Program-made: the position numbers and the translations under genes | Assembly (NCBI GenBank): GCA_025359125.1 | Contig: JANYHI010000051.1 | Coordinates: 1 to 64,000, forward strand | From: Cytophagales bacterium | GTDB lineage: Bacteria; Bacteroidota; Bacteroidia; Cytophagales; Cyclobacteriaceae | Direction of reading: 5' to 3' | DNA length: 64,000 nt | In this document: piece after piece, positions 10,088-19,415 of the stretch | How positions within the stretch are numbered: the stretch's first letter is position 1 | Layout of the letters: every line of letters starts with the position of its first letter | Notes under the pieces: model-generated | Database searches by the model: none | Told to the model about the DNA's origin: nothing | What the model saw: only the letters and a program-made list of their open reading frames with translations

Positions 10088-10653
10088 TGCCTTCACAAAG
10101 AAGTATTTTTGATAGCTCCGCTGTTCCGTTCAGATTAGTTTTCTTCATGTGGCTATTGTTTAGCATTCAGTTTTTTTACAACATCGATCTGGGATTTTTA
10201 GGAATAATGCCTAGAACTTTATGGGGATTGATCGGAATTGCTACAGCACCTATGATCCACGGAAGTTACATGCATTTACTCTCTAATACTTTTCCGCTTT
10301 TATTCTTGGGTACTATTCTATTCTTTTTTTATGAACGAATAGGAGGGATCGTATTCTTTCGTTGTTATGTAATCACCAACATTTTGGTTTGGATATTCAG
10401 CCCCAGAGTTTCATATCACATAGGGGCAAGTGGCTTAATTTATGGTTTGGCTTCTTTTCTAATTTTCTTTGGGCTATTGCGGCAAGATTTTTTATCGCTG
10501 CTAATTTCTATTGGAGTTATCATTGCCTATGGAGGAATTTTTTATGGCATTATGCCCACCGACCCTCGGGTTTCATGGGAGTCTCATTTGGCGGGAGCTT
10601 TGGTAGGTGCGGTTACAGCCTTTAACTTAGCAGATCAAAAGAGAGTAAGGTAA
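10087..10653 (+). CDS. Rhomboid-family intramembrane serine protease
   Basis: The 188-residue protein has about six hydrophobic segments. The rhomboid core is visible: the HGSYMHLLSNTFPL segment with conserved His and Asn in the second helix, the catalytic serine in HIGASGLIYG (GxSG), and the partner histidine in SWESHLAGALVGA. Rhomboids cleave transmembrane segments of substrate proteins within the membrane; the substrate here is unknown. The gene overlaps both neighbours by one base (TAATG at 10085-10089 and again at 10651-10655), implying translational coupling with the TerB-like gene and holA, although no functional link to the replication protein is evident. Confidence 0.92.
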   Translation: MPSQRSIFDSSAVPFRLVFFMWLLFSIQFFYNIDLGFLGIMPRTLWGLIGIATAPMIHGSYMHLLSNTFPLLFLGTILFFFYERIGGIVFFRCYVITNILVWIFSPRVSYHIGASGLIYGLASFLIFFGLLRQDFLSLLISIGVIIAYGGIFYGIMPTDPRVSWESHLAGALVGAVTAFNLADQKRVR

Positions 10654-11675
10654 TGGATGCTACAGCAAAAAAAATAATGGACGACCTAAGGGCAAAGAAG
10701 TATGACCCTGTTTATGTACTGCAAGGCGAAGAGACATATTATATTGATTTGATTGCCAATTATATTGAGGCAAACGCACTCACCGAAAGCGAGAAAGGAT
10801 TTAATCAAGTTGTTTTATACGGAAAGGATAGTCCGGCCAACGTGATTTTGACCAATGCTAAACGCTTTCCAATGATGGCGGAAAAACAGGTGGTGATTGT
10901 GCGCGAAGCGCAAGATATTCCTGATTTGCAAAAAGAAGGCGGAGCCAAAATGTTGCTAGATTATTTTCAGAGGCCAGCGCCCTCTACCATTTTGGTTTTG
11001 TGCCACAAACACAAAACATTAGATAAGAGGAAAGAACTCGGAAAAAAAGTAGATCAACTTACCACCTCGGCCACATTTAAAAAACCATATGAGAATCAAC
11101 TTCCTGATTTTATTGAAGGATATGTGAAGGAGCGGAGTTTTAAGATGGAGGATGCTGCCATTCGGATCTTAGCCGAATATGTTGGAAACGATTTGAATAG
11201 ATTGGCCAATGAGATTGATAAAGTTCTGATTGGTGCTTCAAAATCTGAGTTAATCAGTGCGGCTGCTGTGATGGCACAAGTAGGTATTAGCCGAGAGTAC
11301 AACATCTTTGAACTTCAAAAAACTTTGATTCAGAAAGATACCTTTCAACTGGCCAAGATACTTGCCTACTTTGAAGGCAATGTAAAAAAGAATCCGACTA
11401 TTCCTTTGGTAGCTTTTTTATTCTCCTTTTTTAGTAAACTTTTGGCTGCTAGTTCAAGTGCTGATAGAAGTGAAAAAGGATTAGTTACTGCGCTAAAGAT
11501 CAGTCCGTTTGCAGCTAAAGATTACACTGCTGCTTTACAAAAATTTCAACGGCATCAAATCATTCGAAACGTTTCGTTATTAAAACAAGCTGACTTAAAA
11601 TTAAAAGGAGTAAATGTGGGCAGCGAAGATGAAAGCCAGATTCTAAAGGAGCTTGTCTTTAAGTTGATATTCTGA
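10653..11675 (+). CDS. holA: DNA polymerase III delta subunit
   Basis: The 340-residue protein matches the HolA family in length and in its N-terminal AAA-like region (VYVLQGEETYYIDLI, then FPMMAEKQVVIVREAQ), followed by the helical regions with PDFIEGYVKERSFK and the collar-like C-terminus. Delta opens the beta sliding clamp as part of the clamp loader complex. As is normal for delta, the Walker motifs are not functional. It is the last gene of a coupled unit with the TerB-like and rhomboid genes (one-base overlap). No clear hairpin terminator follows in the 200 bases before the next start. Confidence 0.93.
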   Translation: MDATAKKIMDDLRAKKYDPVYVLQGEETYYIDLIANYIEANALTESEKGFNQVVLYGKDSPANVILTNAKRFPMMAEKQVVIVREAQDIPDLQKEGGAKMLLDYFQRPAPSTILVLCHKHKTLDKRKELGKKVDQLTTSATFKKPYENQLPDFIEGYVKERSFKMEDAAIRILAEYVGNDLNRLANEIDKVLIGASKSELISAAAVMAQVGISREYNIFELQKTLIQKDTFQLAKILAYFEGNVKKNPTIPLVAFLFSFFSKLLAASSSADRSEKGLVTALKISPFAAKDYTAALQKFQRHQIIRNVSLLKQADLKLKGVNVGSEDESQILKELVFKLIF

Positions 11676-11878
11676 GTGTTATGCTTCAATACAAGATTTG
11701 TTAGTAAGGTTAATGCTTTACTTTAATCTGATTTCTTCTACTAAATTATTAACAAGATTGTTGAAGTAATTACTAGCTTTGAATCCGTGTAATTCTATTT
11801 ATTTTTTGCACGATGCTATTTTTTAAACTGAAGTCTGCAATAAGTATTGCATTTATCTGTTCTGTGAAAAAACAATTC

Positions 11879-14800
11879 ATGAAGGTGATTTTTTTCATCT
11901 TGATAAGTTTGGTTATAACCCAAGCTCAAGATTTACTTTCTCAGCAAAAGACCGAGCGTCTTTTTAAAACAGGTGTTGATCTTTTAAACAAAAATCAGTT
12001 TGGTGCGGCTCGCGAAAATTTTCAAGAATTTTTAGCTAATTCCGCAAGTTCAAATTTGAAGACAATTGATGCAGAGTATTATGTGGCGTTATGTGCGATC
12101 AACCTCTATCACACAGACGGAGAAAAACTGGTTGCTGATTTTGTAACAGGGCACGCCTCGCACCCAAAGGCTGCAACAGCCAACTTTGATTTAGCCAATT
12201 TCTTTTATCAAGAAAAAAATTATAAAAAGGCTTCTACGTATTATGGTAAGGTGTACTTTGAAAGTCTATCGCCAGAACAACAAAACATGAGCCGATTTAG
12301 AGCTGGCTATAGTTCGTTCAATCAGAAATTTTTGAAGGATGCACTCGATCAATTTAATTATGTGAAAGGTCAGGGCGGGCAGTTTGGGCCAGCCGCTAGT
12401 TACTATGCCGGTTTTATTGAATACGGCCAGAGCGATTATTCAAATGCACTCATCGATCTAAAAAGGGCTGAACAGAATGAATCATATTCGAAAGTTGTGC
12501 CCTATGTAATTGCCAATGTGTATTACAAGCAAAAAAGTTATTTAGAATTAATTACTTATGCATCTTCGGTAAAATCAAAAGAAGGAGTAACCAATCAAGA
12601 TGAAATTGCTTTGCTTTCTGCGGAAGCGTATTTTAAAAAAGAAGATTATAATAATGCAGTTGATGCGTATGCCGCCTATCTGGCAAATAAAGAGGATGGT
12701 GATAAGGGTGTTTTATTTAGAGCTGGGTATGCCGCTTACATGATCGGGCAAGATGCTTCTGCATTGAAATATTTAAAGCTTTCTTTTACTGACAGAGATT
12801 CGATTGGATTTTACTCGGCTTACTATTTAGGGTCGCTCTATTTGAAACAACAGCAAAAGCCAATGGCACTTACAGCTTTTGATATTGCACGAAAGTACTT
12901 GCCAGATCAGAAATTAGTTGAGGAGGCATCGTTTCAATATGCGAAAGTAGCCTATGATATGGGTAAGCCCGATCAGGCCATTGCTGAGTTTGAAAATATT
13001 TTAAAGAAGTTCCCTGCCAGTTCTCATGTAAATGAAATAAAAGAATTATTGTCGCAGGCTTATGTAAACGCAAGCAACTACAACAAGGCAATTGAGTACA
13101 TCGAATCATTGCCTAAGAAAAGCGTAGCAATAGAACGAGCTTATCAAAAGGCAACAATGTTAAAGGGCTTAGATCAATTTAATAAGGACAGCTACGATGA
13201 AGCAATCCTACTTTTTGAAAAATCATTACAAAATCCGATTGATTCAGATTTTGAAGCCGAGTCAAATTATTGGTGCGGAGAAGCGTATTCAATTCAGAAG
13301 AAATATGATAAGGCGATTCCGCATTATCATAAAGTGGTTGAGCAAGGTGAAAGCAGGAGCGGTGATCTGTTGGCGAAAGCCCGTTATGGTTTAGGATATT
13401 GCTACTTTAACTTAAAGCAATATGATAGAGCTTTGTTTAATTTTAAAGAATTGGCGAGTCGATCAAACAAAAGCTATCCTAATTTGGCCGATGGTACCTT
13501 AAGACTTGCGGACTGTTATTATGTTTCTAAGTCTTATCAAGAGGCATTGCAAAACTATAAGAATGCTATTTTATTAAATACTTCAGATAAAGACTACGCT
13601 CACCTGCAATCAGGAATTGTGTTAGGCATTTTGAGAAGATATGCAGAAGCATCGGTTGAATTGGATATTGTAATTAAAACCTATTCGCAATCAAATAGTA
13701 TTGACGAGGCACTTTTTCAACGCGCACAAATTGATTTTGACCAAGGCAATTACCTACAGGCAGTTACAGGATATACGAAACTTATTAGTAGCTATCCCGC
13801 TTCTGGTTATACTCCCTATGCCTACACCAGAAGAGCTGCGTCTAATTATAATTTGAAAGACTACAATAAAACGTCAGAAGACTACATTACGGTTCTTACT
13901 AAGTTTTCTAGTCACCCTTCTGCTAAAGATGTGCTGCTTCCATTGCAAGAATCGTTGAACCTGGCAGGCCGATCAGCAGAATTTGATAAATACTTTTCTT
14001 CGTTTAAATCTGCTAACCCCGATGCAAAAGGAATTGAGTCAGTTGAATTTGAATCAGCAAAGAATTTGTATTTCAATCAAGACTACAAGAGAGCAATTAC
14101 TAATCTGGGAAATTATATTCTTCAATATCCAGAGAGTGCTAAACTAATAGAAGCAAAATACTATCAGGCAGAATCTTATTACAGAACAAAAGATCTCGCG
14201 TATGCTTTGGCTGCTTACTATTCAATTGAAACTGAAAAATCATTTTCATTTATGGCTAAAGTAATTGGCCGCATTGCAGAAATAGAATTTAAGCAGGGGA
14301 GGTATGAAAAAGCTATTCCGCAATTCCATCAATTAGCGAAAGCGGCCGCCAATAAGAAAGATCAATATGCAGCTTGGAATGGATTAATGGAATCTCATTT
14401 TCTGATGGCACAATATGATTCGGCTAAACTGTATGCAGAGATTATCTTAGACAAAGGTAATATCAATGCTGGCGCGGTGAATAAAGCCTCACTGTATCTT
14501 GGTAAGATTGCTCAACAAAAGGGAGACTTTGAAACAGCCAAAGATGAATACCTTTCAACGCTCAATGCTGCTCATGATGAATATGGAGCAGAGGCTAAAT
14601 ATTATGTGGCAGAAATATTTTATCAGACTAAAGAATACAAGCAATGCTATGAAACGCTGCTGAGCTTAAATACAGATTTTAGTTCTTATACGGAATGGGT
14701 GGGTAAATCGTATTTACTACTGTCAGATAATTTTGTGGCCATGGGAGATCCGTTTAATGCGAAAGCAGTTTTAAAATCATTGATTGATAATTTCCCTTTA

Positions 14801-14902
14801 GAAGATGTAAAGATTACAGCAAAAGCCAGATTGACTAAAATGGATCAGGCAGAACTAAGTAAGCAAGAGAAAATAAAAGCTGATACAGTAGACAATGACT
14901 AG
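11879..14902 (+). CDS. Large secreted TPR-repeat protein
   Basis: From the ATG at 11879 the protein has 1007 residues. It starts with a cleavable-looking signal peptide (MKVIFFILISLVITQAQ), which is why I prefer this start to the one 66 bases upstream. The rest is nearly all helical repeats of the TPR type, with many units such as YFNLKQYDRALFNFKEL and KYYVAEIFYQTKEYKQC, running to about residue 990. Such proteins are scaffolds, here in the periplasm. The stop overlaps the following outer-membrane barrel gene by eight bases (ATGACTAG), so the two are co-expressed. With the downstream ExbB/ExbD/TonB-type genes, the arrangement recalls the periplasmic TPR protein of Tol-Pal systems, but this is inference. 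Confidence 0.88.
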   Translation: MKVIFFILISLVITQAQDLLSQQKTERLFKTGVDLLNKNQFGAARENFQEFLANSASSNLKTIDAEYYVALCAINLYHTDGEKLVADFVTGHASHPKAATANFDLANFFYQEKNYKKASTYYGKVYFESLSPEQQNMSRFRAGYSSFNQKFLKDALDQFNYVKGQGGQFGPAASYYAGFIEYGQSDYSNALIDLKRAEQNESYSKVVPYVIANVYYKQKSYLELITYASSVKSKEGVTNQDEIALLSAEAYFKKEDYNNAVDAYAAYLANKEDGDKGVLFRAGYAAYMIGQDASALKYLKLSFTDRDSIGFYSAYYLGSLYLKQQQKPMALTAFDIARKYLPDQKLVEEASFQYAKVAYDMGKPDQAIAEFENILKKFPASSHVNEIKELLSQAYVNASNYNKAIEYIESLPKKSVAIERAYQKATMLKGLDQFNKDSYDEAILLFEKSLQNPIDSDFEAESNYWCGEAYSIQKKYDKAIPHYHKVVEQGESRSGDLLAKARYGLGYCYFNLKQYDRALFNFKELASRSNKSYPNLADGTLRLADCYYVSKSYQEALQNYKNAILLNTSDKDYAHLQSGIVLGILRRYAEASVELDIVIKTYSQSNSIDEALFQRAQIDFDQGNYLQAVTGYTKLISSYPASGYTPYAYTRRAASNYNLKDYNKTSEDYITVLTKFSSHPSAKDVLLPLQESLNLAGRSAEFDKYFSSFKSANPDAKGIESVEFESAKNLYFNQDYKRAITNLGNYILQYPESAKLIEAKYYQAESYYRTKDLAYALAAYYSIETEKSFSFMAKVIGRIAEIEFKQGRYEKAIPQFHQLAKAAANKKDQYAAWNGLMESHFLMAQYDSAKLYAEIILDKGNINAGAVNKASLYLGKIAQQKGDFETAKDEYLSTLNAAHDEYGAEAKYYVAEIFYQTKEYKQCYETLLSLNTDFSSYTEWVGKSYLLLSDNFVAMGDPFNAKAVLKSLIDNFPLEDVKITAKARLTKMDQAELSKQEKIKADTVDND

Positions 14903-16619
14903 ATACTTGAAATATTTTTTTGTGAATCACCCAACTTACCTTGTCAATACAGGTAGATTGGTTGCACTCGTATTTCTTCTTGGTCTTAGTAGTTTCGCAA
15001 ACGCACAGGGCGATCAAGGTGAAATTGAAAAGGTAGAAGTTGTAATTGAGAAGGATAGAAAAATTTCTTTGCCTCAGGCCGTCCGCAATTTTGACAAAGT
15101 GCCGCCTCGTCCTGCGGAACCCATCAAACCAGAAATTACTTATAATTTCAAAAATATAAACTTTACGGGTTCAGATTATAATCCATCTATCCGGCCACTT
15201 AAACTAAAATCAGAAACTATTGATAAGATCTATGGCAACTATATCAGTGCGGGGTATGGCAATTATGCTTCGCCTTATTTGGAAGGCTATGTAACTAATA
15301 AACGCGATAAGAATAAATTCTATGGGGCAAAATTGTATCATCAAAGTTATGGAAGCGGCCCAGTAGAAGATAAGAAATCAGCGAGTGGAGCAACGGAGTT
15401 AAAACTATTTGGTAAAGCAATGAGCCGAACAGTAGTAGTAAGTGGGTCAACTGACTTTGAAAGCAGGTCGGCAAAATTTTACGGAGCACTTTCAGGTTTA
15501 CCGATATCAGATGGATCTAATCAATCTTACACAACGCTGGGTCTGGCTGGCGATATCAGCAATGCTAAGCCTTCAGATTTTAATTATAATCTTTCGGCAG
15601 GGGTTTCTTATTTAAAAGATGATCGCAGTTCTAACGAAACTGTAGTGGGTTTTGGGTTTAAGGGTGCTTATAAAGCAGGAGATGATAAGCTTATTAAATT
15701 AGAATCGGATTATTTTTTGATGAGCCGAAATGCCGGAGATCTTTCTCAAACCAGACACTTGTTTAGAGTGAAGCCTTCATATACATTCTTTCCAATAGAA
15801 AACTTAACCCTTCAAGTTGGTATTAATGCGGCTTTCCAAAACGATACACTGGGTACAGTTAAATCTGTAAATATCTATCCTCATATTGCCGCGCAGTATG
15901 AGTTGAATTCAATAGTTAAAGCATTTGCAGTGCTAACAGGAGATATGGATCGCGTTTCGCTTCATTCCTTATCAAGAGAAAATATGTGGTTGGATAAAGG
16001 TGTGGCTGTAAATAATACGAACAAAACATTTGATTTTTCTGGAGGACTACAGGGTAAATTATCTGGAAAGATTGCCTTTCAAATTGGGATAGGTCTATCA
16101 AATTTAAATGGCTTGTATTCTTTTGAGAATGAAGTGTTCACCGGATTCAATACCACTAAATTTGCAGAGCGATTTAAAGTTTCTTACACCGATACTAAAC
16201 GAACCAACTTTTTTGCTGAGGTGGGATATTCTTCACCCAAAGCTTTTAAAATTTTGGTAAGAGGAGATTATTTTGGGTACACATCCGATCGTGTATGGCA
16301 TCGGCCAACCTATAAATTGAATTTGGTTTCATCTTACAATCTGGTAAACAAGATATTGCTTGATGCAGATCTATTTGTTCAAGGAGGTATGAAAGCATTG
16401 ACGCTTGGCGCTTTTGATGCGGGCTTTGGTTATGCGCCACCAATCATTACCGATATAAAATCCGCTACCGATTTGAATCTGAAAGTCAGTTATCTTTTCT
16501 CCGATCAATTCTCAGTATTTATAAAAGGCAACAATATTTTAAACAATCAATACCAACAATATTTGTATTACCCGGTAAGGGGTTTACAAGTGATGGTAGG
16601 TTTGAGTTGGAGTTTTTGA
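14895..16619 (+). CDS. Outer-membrane beta-barrel protein, TonB-receptor-like without plug
   Basis: The 574-residue protein begins with a hydrophobic signal-like segment (LVALVFLLGLSSFANAQ, residues 23-39), followed by a short periplasmic stretch (IEKVEVVIEKDRKISLPQAV) and a long series of alternating amphipathic strands ending in an aromatic residue (VMVGLSWSF), as in outer-membrane barrels. The C-terminal half (FKGNNILNNQYQQYLYYP) looks like the end of TonB-dependent receptors, but there is no recognisable plug domain or carboxypeptidase-like N-terminal domain, and the length is short for a TonB receptor. It overlaps the TPR gene by eight bases. Function and ligand are unknown. Confidence 0.8.
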   Translation: MTRYLKYFFVNHPTYLVNTGRLVALVFLLGLSSFANAQGDQGEIEKVEVVIEKDRKISLPQAVRNFDKVPPRPAEPIKPEITYNFKNINFTGSDYNPSIRPLKLKSETIDKIYGNYISAGYGNYASPYLEGYVTNKRDKNKFYGAKLYHQSYGSGPVEDKKSASGATELKLFGKAMSRTVVVSGSTDFESRSAKFYGALSGLPISDGSNQSYTTLGLAGDISNAKPSDFNYNLSAGVSYLKDDRSSNETVVGFGFKGAYKAGDDKLIKLESDYFLMSRNAGDLSQTRHLFRVKPSYTFFPIENLTLQVGINAAFQNDTLGTVKSVNIYPHIAAQYELNSIVKAFAVLTGDMDRVSLHSLSRENMWLDKGVAVNNTNKTFDFSGGLQGKLSGKIAFQIGIGLSNLNGLYSFENEVFTGFNTTKFAERFKVSYTDTKRTNFFAEVGYSSPKAFKILVRGDYFGYTSDRVWHRPTYKLNLVSSYNLVNKILLDADLFVQGGMKALTLGAFDAGFGYAPPIITDIKSATDLNLKVSYLFSDQFSVFIKGNNILNNQYQQYLYYPVRGLQVMVGLSWSF

Positions 16620-16631
16620 CTAGCATATTTG
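16602..16631 (+). promoter_or_regulatory. Bacteroidota-type promoter for the SPOR gene
   Basis: TTG at 16602-16604 is followed after 19 bases by CATATTTG at 16624-16631, matching TTG-N19-TAnnTTTG in all but one position. Transcription would begin near 16638, 43 bases ahead of the SPOR gene. The -33 element lies inside the end of the upstream barrel gene. Confidence 0.5.
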
Positions 16632-16680
16632 AAAGAATTTACGTTATTTGTATGTTAATACTCAGTTAAAAATTTAAACT

Positions 16681-17418
16681 ATGTCGTTTAAAACAGAAGA
16701 CGAATCAGCTAAAAGCCCAAACCAAAACGAAGATAATTTTGGATTGCCGGATATTGATTATAAGCCGTTAGATCAGTTAGAGTCTCAGCCCGCTGAGAAT
16801 AATGACAGTTCATCTAGTTCGACTTTAGATGAACCTAGAGCAGAAGAAACTGACTATGCTACGCAAGATAAACCTGCTTCTAGTGAAAGAGTGGAATACA
16901 TTCCTTCTGATGAGCCTACGAGTTCCAAAGCTCCAATTGTAATTGGATTATTGATTGCTGTAGTGGTTTGTGTCGCTGGCTTTTTGGTTTGGAGATATGT
17001 GATTCAACCAATGAATGAAAAGACTAAGAAAGAAGAGCTTGCTAAAAAAGAAAAAGCGTTAAAGGCTAAGGAGGAGCAAGAAAGAATAGCAAGAGAAAAA
17101 GAGGAAGCTGAACGTAAACGGCTAGAGGCAGAAGCCGCGGCCAATGCTAAACCAGTAGAAGGCACCATTGAAGCGTTAACAGCACCAACCAAAAGATACT
17201 ATGTTGTGGTTGCCAGTGCAGTAGATGGAGATCTTGTGATGGATTATGCAAAGAAATTAAGTGCCAAGGGAGTTAGCTCTAAGATTATTCCTCCATTTGG
17301 TAAGTGGAAATTCAATCGCATTTCTGTTGGAGATCATGATTCGTATGCAGCCGCACAGTCGGCAGCAGATGCAATCAAATCAGATTACGGAAATGCAGTT
17401 TGGGTAATTAGGTATTAG
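16681..17418 (+). CDS. Single-pass membrane protein with C-terminal SPOR domain
   Basis: The 245 residues comprise an acidic, Ser-rich cytoplasmic N-terminus (1-80), one membrane helix (PIVIGLLIAVVVCVAGFLVW, about 81-101), a charged Lys/Glu coiled-coil linker (about 108-155) and a C-terminal SPOR domain (YYVVVASAVDGDLVMDYA to AVWVIRY). SPOR domains bind glycan strands stripped of stem peptides, which places the C-terminus in the periplasm at sites of cell-wall remodelling, often the division septum. It sits between the TPR/barrel pair and the ExbB/ExbD/TonB-type genes, with its own likely promoter. A link between cell-wall remodelling and the energy module is plausible but inferred. Confidence 0.88.
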   Translation: MSFKTEDESAKSPNQNEDNFGLPDIDYKPLDQLESQPAENNDSSSSSTLDEPRAEETDYATQDKPASSERVEYIPSDEPTSSKAPIVIGLLIAVVVCVAGFLVWRYVIQPMNEKTKKEELAKKEKALKAKEEQERIAREKEEAERKRLEAEAAANAKPVEGTIEALTAPTKRYYVVVASAVDGDLVMDYAKKLSAKGVSSKIIPPFGKWKFNRISVGDHDSYAAAQSAADAIKSDYGNAVWVIRY

Positions 17419-17500
17419 ACGAATCGTTTTTACTTCTAGGTTTATATTTTTTCCAGCGTAAATACGTTTCAATAGTATAATTTTTTAAACTTTAAGTAAG

Positions 17501-18172
17501 ATGACGCTAGCTCAAATTGTGACCACTAGTTCAGCAGCTACTGCACCTGAATCTACTATTTCAGTGATTGATTTAGCATTGGCAGGGGGGATATTGATGA
17601 TTCCTATCGTACTTTCATCCTTTGTTGCCATCTATATTTTTATTGAGAGAATTCGAACAATCAACAAGGCAAATGAAAACCCCGATGCATTCATCACCAA
17701 AATAAAAGAGTTGGTTTTAAAGGGCGATATAACTTCTGCGAAGATGCTTTGCAATCAATATGATACGCCTGTTGCCCGGATGATTGAAAAGGGGGTTGCT
17801 CGAATAGGTAGCCCACTTAAAAACATTGAAGCTGCCATTGAGAATGTTGGCAAGATTGAATTATTCAAACTAGAAAAAAACCTTTCTGTATTGGCCACGG
17901 TAGCAGGCGCTGCGCCTATGATGGGCTTTCTGGGCACTGTTATCGGAATGGTACAAGCATTTATCTCTATTGCGCAAGAGGAGGGATCAGTAAGTCCGAA
18001 ACTTTTAGCAGACGGAATTTATACTGCAATGATTACCACTGTGGCAGGTTTGATTGTAGGCATAATTGCTTACTTAGGCTACAACTATTTGGTAACACGT
18101 GTTTCAAAAGTAGTTCATAAGATGGAATACTCGGCTATAGAATTTATAGATCTTCTTCAAGAACCAAGATAG
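17501..18172 (+). CDS. MotA/TolQ/ExbB-type proton channel subunit
   Basis: The 223-residue protein has three membrane helices in the ExbB/TolQ pattern: one near residues 25-47 (LAGGILMIPIVLSSFVAIYI), and a pair near 130-205 (LSVLATVAGAAPMMGFLGTV and the later TAMITTVAGLIVGIIAYLG), with the large cytoplasmic loop between the first and second. The family forms a pentamer around two ExbD/TolR helices and uses proton flow to drive force across the envelope. It is followed after three bases by the ExbD/TolR gene and then a TonB-like gene, one operon. ExbB and TolQ cannot be told apart by sequence alone here. Confidence 0.93.
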   Translation: MTLAQIVTTSSAATAPESTISVIDLALAGGILMIPIVLSSFVAIYIFIERIRTINKANENPDAFITKIKELVLKGDITSAKMLCNQYDTPVARMIEKGVARIGSPLKNIEAAIENVGKIELFKLEKNLSVLATVAGAAPMMGFLGTVIGMVQAFISIAQEEGSVSPKLLADGIYTAMITTVAGLIVGIIAYLGYNYLVTRVSKVVHKMEYSAIEFIDLLQEPR

Positions 18173-18175
18173 TTT

Positions 18176-18565
18176 ATGAATCTGCAATCCAGAAATAAGA
18201 TCGATGCGGCCTTTAGTATGGCCTCTATGACTGATTTGATTTTTTTGCTCCTCATATTTTTTATGCTCACATCTTCATTTGTTACCCCTTCAGGGTTGCC
18301 CGTAAACTTACCGACTAGTAAGCCGAGCACGATTGAAGTTCAAAAAGTTTCTATTACGGTAACTAAGGATTTGCAATTTTTTGTAAACGATAAGAAGGTA
18401 ACAAAGGCAACGCTAGAAGCAGAGCTGAAGAAAAAATTAGGTAGTCCAAAAGGTGTAGTGGTTTTGCATATTGATGAGAGCGTTCCTACACGCGAAATGG
18501 TTTTTGTTGCAGGCATAGCAACTTCTTTAGAGGCAAGAGTATCAATTGCTACCAAACCAAAGTAA
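18176..18565 (+). CDS. ExbD/TolR-family biopolymer transport protein
   Basis: The 129 residues match ExbD/TolR in length and layout: short cytoplasmic N-terminus, one membrane helix (about 15-38) that begins with the conserved aspartate in ASMTDLIFLLLIFFML, and a small periplasmic domain with FVTPSGLPVNLP and a C-terminal alternating-strand region. The aspartate in the helix is the proton-carrying residue of the family. Three bases separate it from the ExbB-type gene and one base from the TonB-like gene. Confidence 0.94.
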   Translation: MNLQSRNKIDAAFSMASMTDLIFLLLIFFMLTSSFVTPSGLPVNLPTSKPSTIEVQKVSITVTKDLQFFVNDKKVTKATLEAELKKKLGSPKGVVVLHIDESVPTREMVFVAGIATSLEARVSIATKPK

Positions 18566-18566
18566 A

Positions 18567-19400
18567 ATGAATGCTGAGATTGAAAAGGAGAGAAAGAATA
18601 AACGAATTGCGTTAATAAGCTCTTTGGGTATTCACCTTACTCTTTTTTTAATCTTTTTCTTTTTAATGGCTTGGAAAGCGCCTAACCCGCCTAATCCTGA
18701 ATACGGAGTTGAAATTAATTTTGGTCTTGATGATGAAGGAGGTGGGGAGATACAGCCAGATGAACAGCCTGGTTCAGAAAATCCAATTGAAGAAGAGGTT
18801 AAGCATGAGGAGCAAAAGCAGGAAGAGGTAAAAGAAACGGTAACTCAAGAAGAGGCAGTTGTTTCTAAAGTAGAAAGCCCTGTTGTTGTTAAAGAGACAA
18901 AAAAAGATGTCGTAGTTGATAAGCCAAAAGATAAAGTAAACGAGCCCACACCTAAAGTTGAAAAGAAAGAGGTAAAAGAGACTGTCACTTCTGCTGAAAC
19001 AAAAAAAGGAAAGGACGTACCTAGCCACGGAGATAACTTAGGTAAGACGGGTGACAAAGGCAATCCAGAAGGTAAGCCTGATGCCAAAGCTCTGTATGGA
19101 AAGTCAGGAGGGGGTGGAGGAGGAGATGGTATTAGTCTTTCTATGTCTGGTTGGGCATGGGCCGATCAGCCAGCCATTCCGGAGTTGCCCGATAATGAAG
19201 ATGGCAGGATCGTATTTGAAATTGAATGTGATGAGAGTGGCGATATTACAGGCATTACCACATTAGAAAGAGGGCTGAGTCCTAGAGCTGAGCAGCTTTT
19301 AAAAAATGAAATCAGGAAAAACTCTTTAATAAGAACCTCAGGTGGAAAAGTTCCGGAAAGATCTAAGGGCAAAGTGGTTTTTGTATTAAAAACTAAGTAG
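18567..19400 (+). CDS. TonB/TolA-like energy transducer
   Basis: I place the start at the ATG at 18567, one base after the ExbD stop; an in-frame start 21 bases upstream would overlap exbD. The 277-residue protein has one N-terminal membrane helix (LISSLGIHLTLFLIFFFLMA), a long Glu/Lys/Val/Pro-rich linker spanning the periplasm (about 75-165), a Gly-rich segment (SGGGGGGDG) and a compact C-terminal domain (GRIVFEIECDESGDI to GKVVFVLKTK) in the style of TonB/TolA C-termini. The usual YP motif of TonB is not evident, so its outer-membrane partner could be other than a classical TonB receptor. Confidence 0.85.
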   Translation: MNAEIEKERKNKRIALISSLGIHLTLFLIFFFLMAWKAPNPPNPEYGVEINFGLDDEGGGEIQPDEQPGSENPIEEEVKHEEQKQEEVKETVTQEEAVVSKVESPVVVKETKKDVVVDKPKDKVNEPTPKVEKKEVKETVTSAETKKGKDVPSHGDNLGKTGDKGNPEGKPDAKALYGKSGGGGGGDGISLSMSGWAWADQPAIPELPDNEDGRIVFEIECDESGDITGITTLERGLSPRAEQLLKNEIRKNSLIRTSGGKVPERSKGKVVFVLKTK

Positions 19401-19415
19401 CATCTTGCGGGAAAT

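Noticed and set aside
18774..19087. Minus-strand frames rich in Phe/Leu/Ser inside the TonB-like gene
   Set aside because: They mirror the Lys/Glu/Val-rich linker of the real gene and have no coding features.
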